Assembly (NCBI RefSeq): GCF_031181385.1
Contig: NZ_JAPSKV010000004.1
Location: 303,380-367,379, forward strand
DNA from: Fredinandcohnia onubensis
GTDB lineage: Bacteria > Bacillota > Bacilli > Bacillales > Bacillaceae_L
Length of the DNA stretch: 64,000 nt
Direction of reading: 5' to 3'
Made by a program: the position numbers and the translations under genes
In this document: positions 45,410-58,874 of the stretch, piece by piece
How positions within the stretch are numbered: the stretch's first letter is position 1
Layout of the letters: every line of letters starts with the position of its first letter
Notes under the pieces: model-generated
What the model was told of the DNA's origin: nothing
Databases searched by the model: none
The model's input: the letters and a program-made list of their open reading frames with translations, nothing else

Positions 45410-47233
45410 ATGAACCAAGAAGAGAGACGTAATAGACAATCTAGAATTCGAAATTTTTCAATTATTGCTCATATAGACCATGGTAAATCAACTTTGGCTG
45501 ACCGCATACTTGAAAAAACAAATGCGTTAACCCATCGTGAAATGAAAGAACAATTGCTAGATTCCATGGACCTAGAAAGAGAACGTGGCATAACGATTAA
45601 ATTAAACGCGGTACAATTAAAATACAAGGCAAAAGATGGTGAGGAATATATTTTCCATCTTATTGACACCCCAGGACATGTTGACTTTACATATGAAGTT
45701 TCACGGAGTTTAGCAGCATGTGAGGGTGCAGTGCTCGTTGTCGATGCAGCACAGGGGATTGAGGCACAAACACTAGCAAATGTGTACCTCGCTTTAGACA
45801 ATGACTTAGAAATATTACCGGTAATTAATAAAATCGACCTACCAAGTGCGGACCCAGAGCGCGTTAGACAAGAAGTTGAAGATGTTATCGGACTTGATGC
45901 GTCAGAAGCTGTTTTAGCCTCTGCGAAAGCGGGTATTGGAATTGAAGAGATATTAGAGCAGGTTGTCGAAAAAGTACCTGCACCGCAGGGTGACCCTGAG
46001 GCACCTCTAAAAGCTCTTATTTTTGACTCTTTATATGACCCTTACCGTGGTGTAGTTGCTTACATTCGTGTTATAGAAGGTAGAGTCAGACCAGGTGATA
46101 AAATAAAAATGATGGCAACAGGTAAGGAGTTTGAAGTGATTGAAGCGGGCGTATTTACACCTCGCGCAACCCTTCAGGAAGAATTAACTGTTGGGGATGT
46201 TGGATTTTTAACAGCAGCAATCAAAAATGTAGGGGATACACGTGTGGGTGATACGATTACTAACGCGAAAAACGGTGCTACTGAGCCCCTACCAGGATAT
46301 AGACGCTTAAACCCTATGGTGTACTGTGGTTTATATCCAATCGATACAGCAAAATATAATGATTTACGTGAAGCATTAGAAAAACTTGAATTAAATGATG
46401 CAGCCCTTCAATTCGAACCAGAGACTTCGCAGGCGCTAGGCTTTGGTTTCCGATGTGGATTTTTAGGTCTGTTGCATATGGAAATCATTCAAGAAAGAAT
46501 CGAAAGAGAATTTAAAATTGACTTAATTACCACTGCACCAAGCGTTATTTACGATGTGTTTCTAACGGATGATACAAACGTACGAATCGATAATCCATCA
46601 GCTATGCCGGATCCGCAGAAAATCGACAGAATTGAAGAGCCTTACGTAAAAGCAACCATGATGGTACCAAATGATTATGTCGGGGCTGTTATGGAGCTAT
46701 GTCAAGGAAAACGTGGTATCTTCATTGATATGCAGTATCTTGATGAAAGACGAGTAAGTATCGTCTATGAAATTCCACTTGCAGAAATTGTTTATGATTT
46801 CTTTGATCAATTAAAATCAAGCACAAAAGGCTATGCGTCATTTGACTATGAATTAATAGGTTACAAGCCTTCAAAGCTTGTGAAGATGGATATTTTATTA
46901 AATGCTGAAAAAGTAGATGCGCTGTCCTTCATTGTCCACAAGGATTCAGCATATGATCGTGGAAAAGTGATTGTAGAAAAGCTAAAGGAATTAATTCCAA
47001 GGCAGCATTTTGAAGTACCTATTCAAGCAGCTGTGGGTCAAAAGATTATCGCTCGTTCAACTATTAAAGCAATGCGTAAAAATGTATTAGCAAAATGTTA
47101 CGGTGGGGACATTTCCCGTAAACGTAAGCTTCTTGAAAAACAAAAAGAAGGTAAGAAACGAATGAAGCAAGTCGGCTCAGTCGAAGTACCTCAAGAGGCA
47201 TTCATGGCAGTATTGAAAATGGATGATAAATAA
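45410..47233 (+). CDS. lepA: Elongation factor 4 (LepA)
   Basis: 607 residues; translational GTPase with G1 [17 protein letters not shown] (G3), NKIDLP (G4), and the LepA-specific C-terminal domain ([20 protein letters not shown]). ATG 45410 follows CAGGAGGAT; the in-frame TTG at 45386 precedes it. EF4 acts in ribosome assembly or translocation under stress. A foldback element follows before the terminator. Confidence 0.98.
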   Translation: MNQEERRNRQSRIRNFSIIAHIDHGKSTLADRILEKTNALTHREMKEQLLDSMDLERERGITIKLNAVQLKYKAKDGEEYIFHLIDTPGHVDFTYEVSRSLAACEGAVLVVDAAQGIEAQTLANVYLALDNDLEILPVINKIDLPSADPERVRQEVEDVIGLDASEAVLASAKAGIGIEEILEQVVEKVPAPQGDPEAPLKALIFDSLYDPYRGVVAYIRVIEGRVRPGDKIKMMATGKEFEVIEAGVFTPRATLQEELTVGDVGFLTAAIKNVGDTRVGDTITNAKNGATEPLPGYRRLNPMVYCGLYPIDTAKYNDLREALEKLELNDAALQFEPETSQALGFGFRCGFLGLLHMEIIQERIEREFKIDLITTAPSVIYDVFLTDDTNVRIDNPSAMPDPQKIDRIEEPYVKATMMVPNDYVGAVMELCQGKRGIFIDMQYLDERRVSIVYEIPLAEIVYDFFDQLKSSTKGYASFDYELIGYKPSKLVKMDILLNAEKVDALSFIVHKDSAYDRGKVIVEKLKELIPRQHFEVPIQAAVGQKIIARSTIKAMRKNVLAKCYGGDISRKRKLLEKQKEGKKRMKQVGSVEVPQEAFMAVLKMDDK

Positions 47234-47239
47234 GAAAAG

Positions 47240-47358
47240 TGCAAGGTGCGTAGCCTTAGGTGACAAGCATAAGACAAGCGCTGACAGAAGGTGCCTTTTA
47301 CCTTCCGAAGCGATTGGCTTATGACCTCGAGCCGATGGCGCCTGGAACTAGACATATA
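47240..47358 (+). repeat. Foldback repeat element after lepA
   Basis: A long imperfect palindrome: left arm GGTGCGTAGCCTTAGGTGACAAG..., right arm ending GAGCCGATGGCGCC TGGAACTAGAC, with AGCATAAG / GGCTTATG pairing and an inner hairpin GAAGGT / ACCTTC (about 47288-47309). It lies between the lepA stop and its terminator. Closely similar sequences are, from memory, dispersed in Bacillus-group genomes. Confidence 0.75.
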
Positions 47359-47368
47359 AAGTAAGAGG

Positions 47369-47392
47369 CCGCAGACTTTTCTGCGGTTTTCT
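47369..47392 (+). terminator. Intrinsic terminator of lepA
   Basis: CCGCAG / CTGCGG stem, loop ACTTTT, followed by TTTTC. Confidence 0.85.
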
Positions 47393-47440
47393 TTATTCTA
47401 CTAATCGCGACATCCGCTTATAGAAAGAAGTGATTATTTT

Positions 47441-48577
47441 TTGGTACAAGCAGCATACCTTCACATCCCCTTTTGTGAACAAATTTGTCACTATTGTGAT
47501 TTCAATAAAGTATTTCTAAAAGGACAACCCGTTGATGAATATCTTCAATACATGGATACTGAAATGAAAAATACAGTCGAGGCTCATCCGCCTTCTACTC
47601 TCAAATCCATCTTCGTTGGTGGGGGAACGCCAACCGTTCTTTCCGCAAACCAGTTAGAGACATTCCTAACGAGTATCAATCAATATTTAAAGCCCCAAAG
47701 CAATACAATCGAATTCACCTTTGAAGCAAACCCAGGTGATCTTACAGAGGATAAATTAAAAGTATTGCTTGATTCAGGTGTCAATCGAATTAGTTTTGGA
47801 GTACAAACCTTCGATGATGAGCTCCTCAAAGCGATTGGTAGAACACATCGTCGTGAAGATGTTTTTCACACAATTGAACTGGCGAAACATGTTGGTTTTA
47901 AAAACATTAGTATTGATTTAATGTACGCTTTACCCCAACAAACGATAGAAAGTTTTCAAGAATCACTTAACTTAGCTTTTTCACTTGATGTAGAGCATGT
48001 ATCAGCATACTCTTTAATTATTGAACCAAAAACAGTGTTCTATAATTTGATGAGAAAAGGAAAGCTGAATCTGCCAAGTCAGGAAAATGAAGCAAGAATG
48101 TATGAAATTTTAATGGCTGAAATGGAAAAGCATGGTTTCCATCAATATGAAATTAGTAATTTCTCAAAGGATGGCTATGAAAGCCGCCATAATCTAACGT
48201 ATTGGCACAATGAAGAATACTATGGAATTGGTGCAGGCGCCCATAGTTATGTGGCAGGAAGAAGAATTTCAAATGCCGGCCCAATTAAAAAATATATGCA
48301 AGCCATAGACGAACATCGCTTTCCTTATGTCGAAACGCATGAAGTAACTAAACAAGAAAAAATGGAAGAAGAGCTGTTTTTAGGTTTACGTAAAACAAAA
48401 GGAGTTTCGATTCCTCATTTTTCGGAAAAATTTTCAACCAGTATTTTTGATGTTTTTGCGGAACAAATTAAAGAACAAAAAGAAAAAGGTTTGTTAGAAG
48501 AAAAAGATGATTATATTCGGTTAACACAAGCTGGAAAGTTTCTTGGAAATGAAGTTTTTCAAGCGTTTTTGCTGTAG
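47441..48577 (+). CDS. hemW: Heme chaperone HemW-type radical SAM protein
   Basis: 378 residues; radical SAM cluster C-E-Q-I-C-H-Y-C at residues 12-19 and FVGGGTPTVLS. The cysteine preceding F in true coproporphyrinogen dehydrogenases (CxxxCxxCxC) is absent, which places it in HemW rather than HemN. Formerly annotated hemN/yqeR. TTG start. Inserts heme into respiratory proteins by family evidence. Confidence 0.94.
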   Translation: MVQAAYLHIPFCEQICHYCDFNKVFLKGQPVDEYLQYMDTEMKNTVEAHPPSTLKSIFVGGGTPTVLSANQLETFLTSINQYLKPQSNTIEFTFEANPGDLTEDKLKVLLDSGVNRISFGVQTFDDELLKAIGRTHRREDVFHTIELAKHVGFKNISIDLMYALPQQTIESFQESLNLAFSLDVEHVSAYSLIIEPKTVFYNLMRKGKLNLPSQENEARMYEILMAEMEKHGFHQYEISNFSKDGYESRHNLTYWHNEEYYGIGAGAHSYVAGRRISNAGPIKKYMQAIDEHRFPYVETHEVTKQEKMEEELFLGLRKTKGVSIPHFSEKFSTSIFDVFAEQIKEQKEKGLLEEKDDYIRLTQAGKFLGNEVFQAFLL

Positions 48578-48598
48578 ATAAAGAAGGAGTTTAAATCG

Positions 48599-48627
48599 TT
48601 GACAATGGCACTCGTATTTGGTAATTT
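48599..48627 (+). promoter_or_regulatory. Sigma-A promoter of the hrcA operon
   Basis: TTGACA (48599-48604) and TAATTT (48622-48627), 17-bp spacer, just upstream of CIRCE. Confidence 0.85.
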
Positions 48628-48637
48628 AATTATAGAA

Positions 48638-48664
48638 TTAGCACTCACGGATTAGGAGTGCTAA
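48638..48664 (+). promoter_or_regulatory. CIRCE operator (HrcA binding site)
   Basis: Perfect TTAGCACTC-N9-GAGTGCTAA inverted repeat located between the promoter and hrcA. Confidence 0.98.
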
Positions 48665-48679
48665 CAGAGGTGATGTTCC

Positions 48680-49711
48680 TTGCTAACAGATCGTCAACTA
48701 TTGATTCTTCAAGTAATAATTGATGACTTTATTAGATCTGCACAGCCAGTAGGGTCAAGAACATTGTCGAAAAAGGATGGGATTGTGTTTAGCTCAGCAA
48801 CTATTCGCAATGAGATGGCAGATCTAGAAGAACTAGGATTTATTGAGAAAACTCATAGCTCATCTGGTAGAGTCCCATCTGAACAAGGCTATCGATACTA
48901 TGTGGATCATTTATTATCTCCGAGTCGATTAACTTTAAAGGAAAAGCATGAGATAAAGTCAATTTTTGCAGAGAAGATTTACGAGCTTGAAAAAATCGTT
49001 CAAAAATCTGCACAGATTTTATCAGATCTAACAAACTATACTTCAATTGTTTTAGGTCCCGCCTTTAAAGAAAATAAAGTAAAAAGGCTGCAAATTGTTC
49101 CAATTAACAATGAAACAGCTGTTGCAATTATCGTTACAGATAATGGACATGTGGAAAATCGAACAATTTCATTTCCGGAGTCCATCGATCCTAGCGATAT
49201 TGAAAAAATGGTAAACATCCTAAATGAGCGACTTGTTGGTGTTCCACTGACTGATTTAAAAAACAAAATTTATAAAGAAGTTGCTTCTCTGTTAAAAACA
49301 AATATTCGTAACTATGATACGGTTATCAATGTTTTAGACAAAACACTTACACTATCAACCGAAGAAAAAGTGTTTATTGGTGGAAAAACAAAGATGTTAA
49401 GTCAACCAGAATTCCATGACATTGAAAAAATTCGTTCTTTATTAACCATGATTGAAAGTGAACACGAATTTTCTCGATTGTTACGAACAGATAAAGCGGG
49501 AATCAATATCAAAATCGGTCATGAAAACAATAATATCGCAATGAATGATTGCAGCCTAATAACTGCAACTTATTCGGTTGGGAATGAACACCTAGGGTCT
49601 ATCGCGATTTTGGGCCCGACCAGAATGGAATATTCACGTGTTATTACATTGTTGCAGCATATCAGTTATGATTTTTCAAAGGTGCTGACAAAACTGTATC
49701 AAAACGAATAG
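48680..49711 (+). CDS. hrcA: Heat-inducible transcription repressor HrcA
   Basis: 343 residues; N-terminal winged helix ([28 protein letters not shown]... [22 protein letters not shown], quoted in part) and C-terminal dimer/GAF-like domain. Binds CIRCE and represses its own operon. TTG start after GAGGTGAT, 15 bp past CIRCE. Confidence 0.98.
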   Translation: MLTDRQLLILQVIIDDFIRSAQPVGSRTLSKKDGIVFSSATIRNEMADLEELGFIEKTHSSSGRVPSEQGYRYYVDHLLSPSRLTLKEKHEIKSIFAEKIYELEKIVQKSAQILSDLTNYTSIVLGPAFKENKVKRLQIVPINNETAVAIIVTDNGHVENRTISFPESIDPSDIEKMVNILNERLVGVPLTDLKNKIYKEVASLLKTNIRNYDTVINVLDKTLTLSTEEKVFIGGKTKMLSQPEFHDIEKIRSLLTMIESEHEFSRLLRTDKAGINIKIGHENNNIAMNDCSLITATYSVGNEHLGSIAILGPTRMEYSRVITLLQHISYDFSKVLTKLYQNE

Positions 49712-49805
49712 CCGTGGCTATATTTAGTAGAGGGTGGTATTACCCTCTAATACATATACTAGTTACTATGATGATAGGGACTTCACTTTAAGGGAGGTGA
49801 GTGTA

Positions 49806-52267
<2,462 letters not shown>

Positions 52268-52269
52268 AA

Positions 52270-52445
52270 AGGCGTAAGTGCCTTGCACAGAAACGAGAAA
52301 ACTGGCCGACTAAAACGCCACGTCCTGTGGCGAAGTCGGCACTAGCACGTCCTGTGCGTCGGAGGCTCCGACAAAGAGGCGTAGTTTGCATCTGCAGGAG
52401 GAGTTGAAGTTTCTCGAGTTTCTAGGCACTGAAACCAGACAGACA
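52270..52445 (+). repeat. Foldback repeat element after dnaK
   Basis: Outer arms GTGCCTTG / CTAGGCAC, then AAACGAGAAA / TTTCTCGAGTTT, enclose a GC-rich core: GCCGACT / AGTCGGC around the hairpin GCCACGTCCTGTGGC, a second hairpin GCACGTCCTGTGC with the same loop, and TCGGAGGCTCCGA. It sits between the dnaK stop and its terminator, ends GAAACCAGACAGAC, and resembles the lepA element in plan. Confidence 0.78.
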
Positions 52446-52467
52446 CCGTTAAAAGAATTAAATGCAA

Positions 52468-52509
52468 AAAAAGTCGAAGTCAGGCCTGTCTTGGCTTTGG
52501 CTTTTTTTG
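52468..52509 (+). terminator. Terminator after dnaK
   Basis: AAAGTCGAAGTCAGG pairs with CCTGTCTTGGCTTTGGCTTT using G-U pairs, then T-run; likely partial, since dnaJ and later genes follow. Confidence 0.72.
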
Positions 52510-52634
52510 TTTAAAGTGATTACCTTTTAAAAGTTAGACAATTTTGAACTTAATGCTTAAAACAAGTATTATTGCCTTTTCATAAAATTAAGTGATACAA
52601 TATTCTTTATGTGAATGATGCGGGAGTGGATTCA

Positions 52635-53765
52635 ATGAGTAAAAGAGATTATTATGAGGTACTCGGGGTTTCGAAAAATGCTAGTAAAGACGAAATTAAA
52701 AAAGCATATCGAAAATTATCAAAAAAATATCACCCCGATATTAATAAAGAAGCAGATGCTGCAGATAAATTTAAGGAAATTACAGAGGCTTACGATGCCT
52801 TAACAGACGATAACAAACGTGCTCACTATGACCAATTTGGTCATGCAGATCCAAATCAAGGCTTTGGTGGCTTTGGTGGAGGTGCGGACTTTGGTGGTGG
52901 CTTTGGTTTCGAAGATATCTTCAGCTCAATCTTTGGTGGCGGAACTAGAAGAAGAGACCCTAATGCACCACGTCAAGGAGCTGATTTACAATATACAATG
53001 ACACTTAAGTTTGAAGAGGCTGTTTTTGGTAAGGAAACAGACATTGAAATTCCGAGAGAGGAAGAATGTTCAACCTGTCATGGGTCAGGTGCAAAGCCTG
53101 GAACAACCCCACAAGAATGTTCACACTGTGGAGGTTCGGGTCAAATCAATGTTGAACAAAACACAGCATTCGGAAGAATTGTAAACAGACGTGTCTGTCA
53201 CCACTGTAGTGGAACAGGTAAATTCATTAAGGATAAATGTTCTACATGTAGTGGAGCTGGTAAGGTGAAAAAACGCAAGAAAATTCATGTGAAAATTCCT
53301 GCTGGTATTGATGACGGTCAACAGCTTCGCGTATCCGGTCAAGGTGAACCAGGTGTAAATGGAGGACCTCCAGGGGATTTATACGTTGTGTTCCATGTTC
53401 GATCTCACGAATTTTTCGAGCGTGACGGAGACGATATTTTCTGTGAAATGCCACTAACCTTTGCGCAAGCTGCATTAGGTGATGAAATTGAAGTGCCTAC
53501 TCTTCATGGGAAGGTAAAGCTAAAGATACCTGCTGGTACTCAGACTGGAACAAAATTCCGCCTTCGAGGCAAGGGTGTGCCAAATGTTCGTGGTTATGGT
53601 CAAGGAGACCAACATATTCGAGTTCGGGTTATTACCCCAACAAAGCTGTCTGAAAAGCAAAAACAATTGCTTCGTGAATTTACGGAAATAAGTGGTAATG
53701 AAGCTCCGGATGAACAACATGATAATTTTTTCGCGAAAGTAAAACGAGCTTTTAAAGGCGAATGA
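52635..53765 (+). CDS. dnaJ: Chaperone protein DnaJ (Hsp40)
   Basis: 376 residues; J-domain with YHPDIN (HPD) at ~33, Gly/Phe-rich linker, four CxxCxGxG zinc repeats ([32 protein letters not shown]) and C-terminal client domain. Stimulates DnaK ATPase. ATG 52635 follows GCGGGAGTGG. Confidence 0.98.
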   Translation: MSKRDYYEVLGVSKNASKDEIKKAYRKLSKKYHPDINKEADAADKFKEITEAYDALTDDNKRAHYDQFGHADPNQGFGGFGGGADFGGGFGFEDIFSSIFGGGTRRRDPNAPRQGADLQYTMTLKFEEAVFGKETDIEIPREEECSTCHGSGAKPGTTPQECSHCGGSGQINVEQNTAFGRIVNRRVCHHCSGTGKFIKDKCSTCSGAGKVKKRKKIHVKIPAGIDDGQQLRVSGQGEPGVNGGPPGDLYVVFHVRSHEFFERDGDDIFCEMPLTFAQAALGDEIEVPTLHGKVKLKIPAGTQTGTKFRLRGKGVPNVRGYGQGDQHIRVRVITPTKLSEKQKQLLREFTEISGNEAPDEQHDNFFAKVKRAFKGE

Positions 53766-53814
53766 TACAAAAAGGTCAAGCAACTTTTTAACTAATGGAT
53801 TGGAGTTGGTAGTA

Positions 53815-54759
53815 ATGAAATGGTCTGAAATTAGTATTCACACTACACAAGAGGCGGTGGAGCCGGTATCAAATATACTTCATGAAGCAGGTGCAAGTGG
53901 AGTTGTCATTGAAGATCCATTTGACTTAACAAAAGAACGTGAAAATGTGTTTGGTGAGATCTACCAACTCAATCCAGATGACTATCCTGAAGAAGGAGTT
54001 ATCGTTAAGGCGTACCTCCCAGTAAATAGCTTTTTAGGTGAAACGGTTGAAGAGATAAAAGAAGCAATTAACAACCTTTTGCTTTTTGATATTGACTTGG
54101 GCCATAATAAAGTCACCATTAGTGAAGTACATGAGGAAGAATGGGCTACAGCGTGGAAGAAGTATTATCATCCAGTGAAAATCTCTGAGAAATTTACAAT
54201 CGTGCCTACTTGGGAAATGTACGAGCCTGTTCATAGTGATGAATTAATAATTGAATTAGACCCAGGCATGGCTTTCGGAACGGGTACACATCCAACTACT
54301 GTGATGAGTATTCAAGCATTAGAACGAACAGTTAAGAACGGAGATACAATCATCGATGTCGGGACTGGTTCTGGTGTGTTAAGTATTGCAGCAGCAATGC
54401 TTGGTGCAGGTTCTGTCAAAGCACTTGATTTAGACATAGTTGCAGTTGAAAGTGCAAAACTCAATATTAAATTAAACAAGGTTCATGATCAAGTTACCGT
54501 GTCTCAAAATAATCTACTTGATGATATTGAGGGACCTGTGGATGTCATTGTAGCGAATATCCTAGCTGAAATTATTGTCCGTTTCACAGATGATGCAGCA
54601 AAAATCCTAAAACCGAATGGAGCATTCATCGTTTCTGGGATTATTAATACGAAAAAACAAGAAGTAAAGGACAGTCTTTTAGCATCTGGCTTCGAGATCG
54701 AGGAAGTACTCGTTATGGAAGACTGGGTATCGATGATTGCTAGAAAGAAAAGCGAATAA
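53815..54759 (+). CDS. prmA: Ribosomal protein L11 methyltransferase PrmA
   Basis: 314 residues; N-terminal L11-recognition domain and SAM domain with [27 protein letters not shown] and VANILAEII. Methylates L11 lysines and N-terminus. ATG 53815 after TTGGAGTTGG. Within the dnaK operon as in B. subtilis (yqeT). Confidence 0.96.
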   Translation: MKWSEISIHTTQEAVEPVSNILHEAGASGVVIEDPFDLTKERENVFGEIYQLNPDDYPEEGVIVKAYLPVNSFLGETVEEIKEAINNLLLFDIDLGHNKVTISEVHEEEWATAWKKYYHPVKISEKFTIVPTWEMYEPVHSDELIIELDPGMAFGTGTHPTTVMSIQALERTVKNGDTIIDVGTGSGVLSIAAAMLGAGSVKALDLDIVAVESAKLNIKLNKVHDQVTVSQNNLLDDIEGPVDVIVANILAEIIVRFTDDAAKILKPNGAFIVSGIINTKKQEVKDSLLASGFEIEEVLVMEDWVSMIARKKSE

Positions 54760-54787
54760 GGGTTATTTGCAGGTGGTGGAAAAATAG

Positions 54788-55531
54788 ATGCAAAGATATT
54801 TCGTCGATCATATAAGCGAAACACAAGCCACAATTACAGGTGAAGATGTACACCATATAACACGAGTTATGAGAATGTCAGTTGGAGACTCTATTTTTTG
54901 TTGTTATAATGGTAGAGTAGCTATTTGTGCAATTACTGAAATTACCAATGATACAGTTTTGGCAAATGTTGTAGAATTGGTAGAGAACTCGAGTGAGCTC
55001 CCCATTAAGGTATGTATTGCAAGCGGACTACCAAAAGGGGATAAGCTTGAATATGTAATCCAAAAAGGGACGGAGCTTGGGGCATCTGAGTTTGTCCCTT
55101 TTGTTGCGGCACGTTCAATTGTCAAATGGGATGAAAAAAAAGGACAAAAAAAGGTAGAACGGTGGGCGAAAATTGCAAAGGAAGCAGCTGAGCAATCCCA
55201 TCGCGCAATGGTTCCCAACGTAAACAAACCATTATCATTTCGAGACTTATTGTCCTTTAGTCAATCTTATACTTATAAGGTAGTGGCTTATGAAGAAGAT
55301 GCAAAGCGCGGTGAAAGCTCTAATCTAGCACGTGTTTTATCAAAAATGAAAAATGGTGAATCTCTTTTTGTTGTGATCGGGCCTGAAGGAGGTCTAACCG
55401 AAAAAGAGGTTTCTTCATTAATCGAAAATGAGTTTATTTCCTGCAGCTTTGGACCACGAATTTTACGTGCCGAAACAGCACCATTATATGTTTTATCAGC
55501 TGTATCATATCATTTTGAATTGGCGAGGTGA
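54788..55531 (+). CDS. rsmE: 16S rRNA m3U1498 methyltransferase RsmE
   Basis: 247 residues; N-terminal PUA-like domain (HHITRVMRMSVGDSIFCC) and SPOUT knot domain with VIGPEGGLTEKEV and GPRILRAETAPLYVLSA. Overlaps mtaB start region by 4 bases when its GTG is counted. Confidence 0.96.
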   Translation: MQRYFVDHISETQATITGEDVHHITRVMRMSVGDSIFCCYNGRVAICAITEITNDTVLANVVELVENSSELPIKVCIASGLPKGDKLEYVIQKGTELGASEFVPFVAARSIVKWDEKKGQKKVERWAKIAKEAAEQSHRAMVPNVNKPLSFRDLLSFSQSYTYKVVAYEEDAKRGESSNLARVLSKMKNGESLFVVIGPEGGLTEKEVSSLIENEFISCSFGPRILRAETAPLYVLSAVSYHFELAR

Positions 55532-55536
55532 CAATC

Positions 55537-56895
55537 ATGTCATTAGTTGCATTCCATACATTAGGATGTAAAGTAAATCATTATGAAACAGAAGCCATAT
55601 GGCAGCTTTTTAAAGAGTCTGGCTATGAGCGTACTGAGTTTGAAAGTACTGCAGATGTATATGTAATTAACACTTGTACTGTTACAAATACAGGGGACAA
55701 AAAGAGTAGACAGGTCATTCGCAGAGCGATCCGTAAGAATCCTGATGCTGTTATTTGTGTTACAGGCTGTTATGCACAAACATCACCAGCGGAAATCATG
55801 GCGATTCCTGGCGTTGATATTGTCGTTGGTACACAGGATCGTAAGAAGATGCTTGAATATATCGAGCAATACAAAGAAGAACGACAACCGATAAATGGTG
55901 TCGGTAATATAATGAAAACACGTGAGTATGAAGAACTTGATGTACCTTCATTTACTGATCGTACCCGTGCTTCATTAAAAATCCAAGAAGGTTGTAATAA
56001 TTTCTGTACGTTCTGTATCATTCCGTGGGCACGTGGTTTAATGCGCTCTCGTGACCCACAAGAGGTCATCAAACAAGCACAACAGCTTGTGAATGCAGGC
56101 TATAAAGAAATTGTTTTAACTGGAATCCACACAGGTGGATATGGAGAAGATATGAAAGATTACAACCTGGCAGCTCTTTTACGAGACCTAGAATCAAAGG
56201 TTATAGGTCTTAAGAGAATTCGTATCTCTTCCATCGAAGCTAGTCAAATTACAGATGAAATTATTGAAGTGCTAGATAAATCCAAAAAAGTGGTTAGACA
56301 TTTACACGTTCCATTACAATCAGGTTCAAACACCGTGTTAAAGCGTATGAGGCGTAAATACACAATGGAGTTCTTTGCTGAACGACTAACAAAGTTGCGT
56401 CAGGCATTACCAGGATTGGCGATTACATCAGATGTTATTGTTGGTTTCCCTGGGGAAACGGAAGAAGAGTTTATGGAAACCTACAATTTTATTAACGAAC
56501 ATAAATTCTCAGAATTGCACGTTTTCCCATATTCAAAGCGTACTGGAACACCAGCAGCTAGAATGGAAGACCAAATTGATGAAGAAGTGAAAAATGAGCG
56601 TGTACACCGATTAATTTCACTATCTGACCAATTAGCGAAGGAGTATGCGTCTAATTACGAAGGTGAAGTATTAGAGGTAATTCCAGAGGAAATCGACAAA
56701 GACGATCCGACAAGCGGTCTATATATCGGGTATACCGATAACTATTTAAAAGTAAAGTTCGATGCCACTGAAGATATGATCGGAAAAATCGTAAAAGTGA
56801 AAATTACAAAAGCCGGTTATCCATATAATGAAGGTAAATTTGTAAAAGTCGAAGAAGAACTAACGACTGAACAAGAACAAAGAACAACCGCATAA
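55537..56895 (+). CDS. mtaB: tRNA t6A37 methylthiotransferase MtaB
   Basis: 452 residues: UPF0004 domain (FHTLGCKVNHYETEAIW with three cluster cysteines), radical SAM domain with C-N-N-F-C-T-F-C, and C-terminal TRAM domain. Converts t6A37 to ms2t6A37. ATG 55537 is set by GAGGTG at 55525; named yqeV in B. subtilis. Confidence 0.97.
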   Translation: MSLVAFHTLGCKVNHYETEAIWQLFKESGYERTEFESTADVYVINTCTVTNTGDKKSRQVIRRAIRKNPDAVICVTGCYAQTSPAEIMAIPGVDIVVGTQDRKKMLEYIEQYKEERQPINGVGNIMKTREYEELDVPSFTDRTRASLKIQEGCNNFCTFCIIPWARGLMRSRDPQEVIKQAQQLVNAGYKEIVLTGIHTGGYGEDMKDYNLAALLRDLESKVIGLKRIRISSIEASQITDEIIEVLDKSKKVVRHLHVPLQSGSNTVLKRMRRKYTMEFFAERLTKLRQALPGLAITSDVIVGFPGETEEEFMETYNFINEHKFSELHVFPYSKRTGTPAARMEDQIDEEVKNERVHRLISLSDQLAKEYASNYEGEVLEVIPEEIDKDDPTSGLYIGYTDNYLKVKFDATEDMIGKIVKVKITKAGYPYNEGKFVKVEEELTTEQEQRTTA

Positions 56896-56911
56896 GAAAT
56901 AGAGTAACGTA

Positions 56912-56946
56912 AAGAAGTTAATCATTGGATTAGCTTCTTTTTTTTA
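56912..56946 (+). terminator. Terminator at the end of the dnaK operon
   Basis: AAGAAGTTAAT / ATTAGCTTCTT stem and a T-run of eight or more. Confidence 0.92.
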
Positions 56947-57042
56947 TCGCATAATATGACAGAGAAGTGCTAGTCAAGCTGTTGCAACAATGATATGATG
57001 TTAGAGGTACGTACAACTGAAAGTTGAAGGGAGTAATACATA

Positions 57043-57711
57043 ATGACGAATATTGCAAAAATGATTGATCATACAGCATTAAAAGCGGATACAACGAAAG
57101 CGCAAATTGAAACCCTTTGTGCAGAAGCAAAAGAATATGGGTTTATGTCTGTTTGTGTAAATCCAACATGGGTAGAAACGGCAGCAACATTGTTAAATGG
57201 TTCAGATGTAAAGGTTTGTACGGTTATTGGTTTTCCATTAGGAGCTAGTACTTCTGAAACAAAGGCATTTGAAACAAAGGATGCAATTGAAAAAGGAGCT
57301 ACTGAAGTGGATATGGTAATCAATATCGGTGCTCTTAAGGATAAAAATGACGAATTAGTTGAAAAAGACATTCGTATGGTTGTTGAAGCAGCGAAAGGAA
57401 AGGCGCTAACTAAAGTTATTATCGAGACATCCTTGCTAACTGATGAGGAAAAGGTAAGAGCTTGTGAACTCTCCGTTAAAGCTGGAGCTGATTTTGTTAA
57501 AACATCCACTGGTTTCGGGGCAGCTGGTGCTACTGTGGAAGATATTCGCTTAATGCGTAAAACAGTAGGTCCTGATATTGGAGTAAAGGCATCTGGTGGT
57601 GTTCGTGATGTAAAGGGAACTCAAGATATGATTGATGCTGGGGCAACAAGAATTGGGGCGAGTGCTGGTGTCGCTATCGTTAATGGATTAACTGGTTCTT
57701 CAGATTACTAA
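57043..57711 (+). CDS. deoC: Deoxyribose-phosphate aldolase
   Basis: 222 residues; class I aldolase with catalytic DFVKTSTGF (Schiff-base Lys) and [10 protein letters not shown], and [12 protein letters not shown] at the start. Splits 2-deoxyribose-5-phosphate to acetaldehyde and glyceraldehyde-3-phosphate. Here a single gene, not with pdp/nupC. Confidence 0.97.
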   Translation: MTNIAKMIDHTALKADTTKAQIETLCAEAKEYGFMSVCVNPTWVETAATLLNGSDVKVCTVIGFPLGASTSETKAFETKDAIEKGATEVDMVINIGALKDKNDELVEKDIRMVVEAAKGKALTKVIIETSLLTDEEKVRACELSVKAGADFVKTSTGFGAAGATVEDIRLMRKTVGPDIGVKASGGVRDVKGTQDMIDAGATRIGASAGVAIVNGLTGSSDY

Positions 57712-57721
57712 AAAAGAAATT

Positions 57722-57748
57722 AAGCTGGCCAAAAATGGCCAGCTTTTT
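57722..57748. terminator. Terminator between deoC and the Na/Pi symporter
   Basis: AAGCTGGCC / GGCCAGCTT stem with T7 on the plus strand; usable in both directions. Confidence 0.9.
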
Positions 57749-58675
57749 TTATGCAGTTCTATGCACTTTCGTAATAAAATCTGTTAAGACTCCAGCAAAT
57801 GGTAAAAACAGGAGTGAACTGAGGACATTAAAGATCAAACTAACGTGTGCAATTTGCACATCTGGATGTGATGTGAGTATCATGGCGATTTGACCAAGTA
57901 CATTAATAAACGGGAAGAATAACGCTACCCCGATTACATTCACCCAAATATGAGCATATGCCGCTAATTTTGCTTCATGTTTACTTCCAATACTTGCAAT
58001 ATATGCAGTAATACAAGTCCCTATATTCGCACCAAGTAAGACGGCGATCCCTGCATTTAAAGTTAATAGCTGTTCATTCATAAAACCCATAATAATTCCA
58101 GTTGTAGCTGTACTTGATTGAATAATTGAAGTTAATATGGTTCCAACCCCTACACCAAAAAGATTACTTTGATTTGTATGTTGAAAAAAAGTATAGATCG
58201 AAGGGAAATCGCCGATAGGTCTAGCGAGTTGTTCGAATCCATTCATTGCCACAAACATGCATCCTAACCCAAATAAAAAGGCGCCAAAGCTAAAAACCTG
58301 CTGATTTCGAACAAATAAACATAAAAATCCTATGATTAATATAGGGACAATCCATTCAAATAGATCAATAGTAATCATTTCTGCAGTAAATGTCGTGCCT
58401 ATATTTGTCCCAAGAATAATTCCAATCGATTGTTTAAAGGTTAAATATCCAGTCGAAATTAATCCAACAACAAGTACCATAACAGCAGAACTGCTGTGGA
58501 TAATTGCTGTAATGATCATCCCAGTTAATAAACCTTTTATCGGATTATTTGTAAAACGAATTAGCCATACCCTTAATTTATCGCCGGTCAGATTATACAA
58601 GCCTGTCCTCATAACAGTCATACCAAATAAAAAAATAGCGATAAATACAGCAAATAATGAAATAAGTTCAATCAT
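57749..58675 (-). CDS. yqeW: Na/Pi-cotransporter family protein (YqeW)
   Basis: 308 residues, eight or so membrane helices with two inverted PF02690 repeats: GLLTGMIITAIIHSSSAVMVL and TILTSIIQSSTATTGIIMG (QSS motif), and GTNIGTT / GANIGTC. Predicted sodium-phosphate symporter; no C-terminal PhoU part is present. Confidence 0.9.
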   Translation of the reverse strand: MIELISLFAVFIAIFLFGMTVMRTGLYNLTGDKLRVWLIRFTNNPIKGLLTGMIITAIIHSSSAVMVLVVGLISTGYLTFKQSIGIILGTNIGTTFTAEMITIDLFEWIVPILIIGFLCLFVRNQQVFSFGAFLFGLGCMFVAMNGFEQLARPIGDFPSIYTFFQHTNQSNLFGVGVGTILTSIIQSSTATTGIIMGFMNEQLLTLNAGIAVLLGANIGTCITAYIASIGSKHEAKLAAYAHIWVNVIGVALFFPFINVLGQIAMILTSHPDVQIAHVSLIFNVLSSLLFLPFAGVLTDFITKVHRTA

Positions 58676-58874
58676 GCATCTTCACCCCTATCACATTGTA
58701 TGGACAAGGCTGCTTGAAAATGACTACTTCGATTTATTTAACTTTTTACTTGTTAATTTTTTTGATATAAGTAATAAACTGTAAAAAGTATGGATTTAGT
58801 AGGAATAACAGGATTAAACTTAATCAAAACTACTGAATATGAACTACTTTCTAGTGTTCAATTATGATAAATAG

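Noticed and set aside
57069..57509. 146-codon minus-strand ORF over deoC
   Set aside because: Antisense to a complete deoC with intact active site; no start signal.
58332..58784. 150-codon plus-strand ORF over the Na/Pi symporter
   Set aside because: Antisense to conserved transporter repeats; no recognisable domain.
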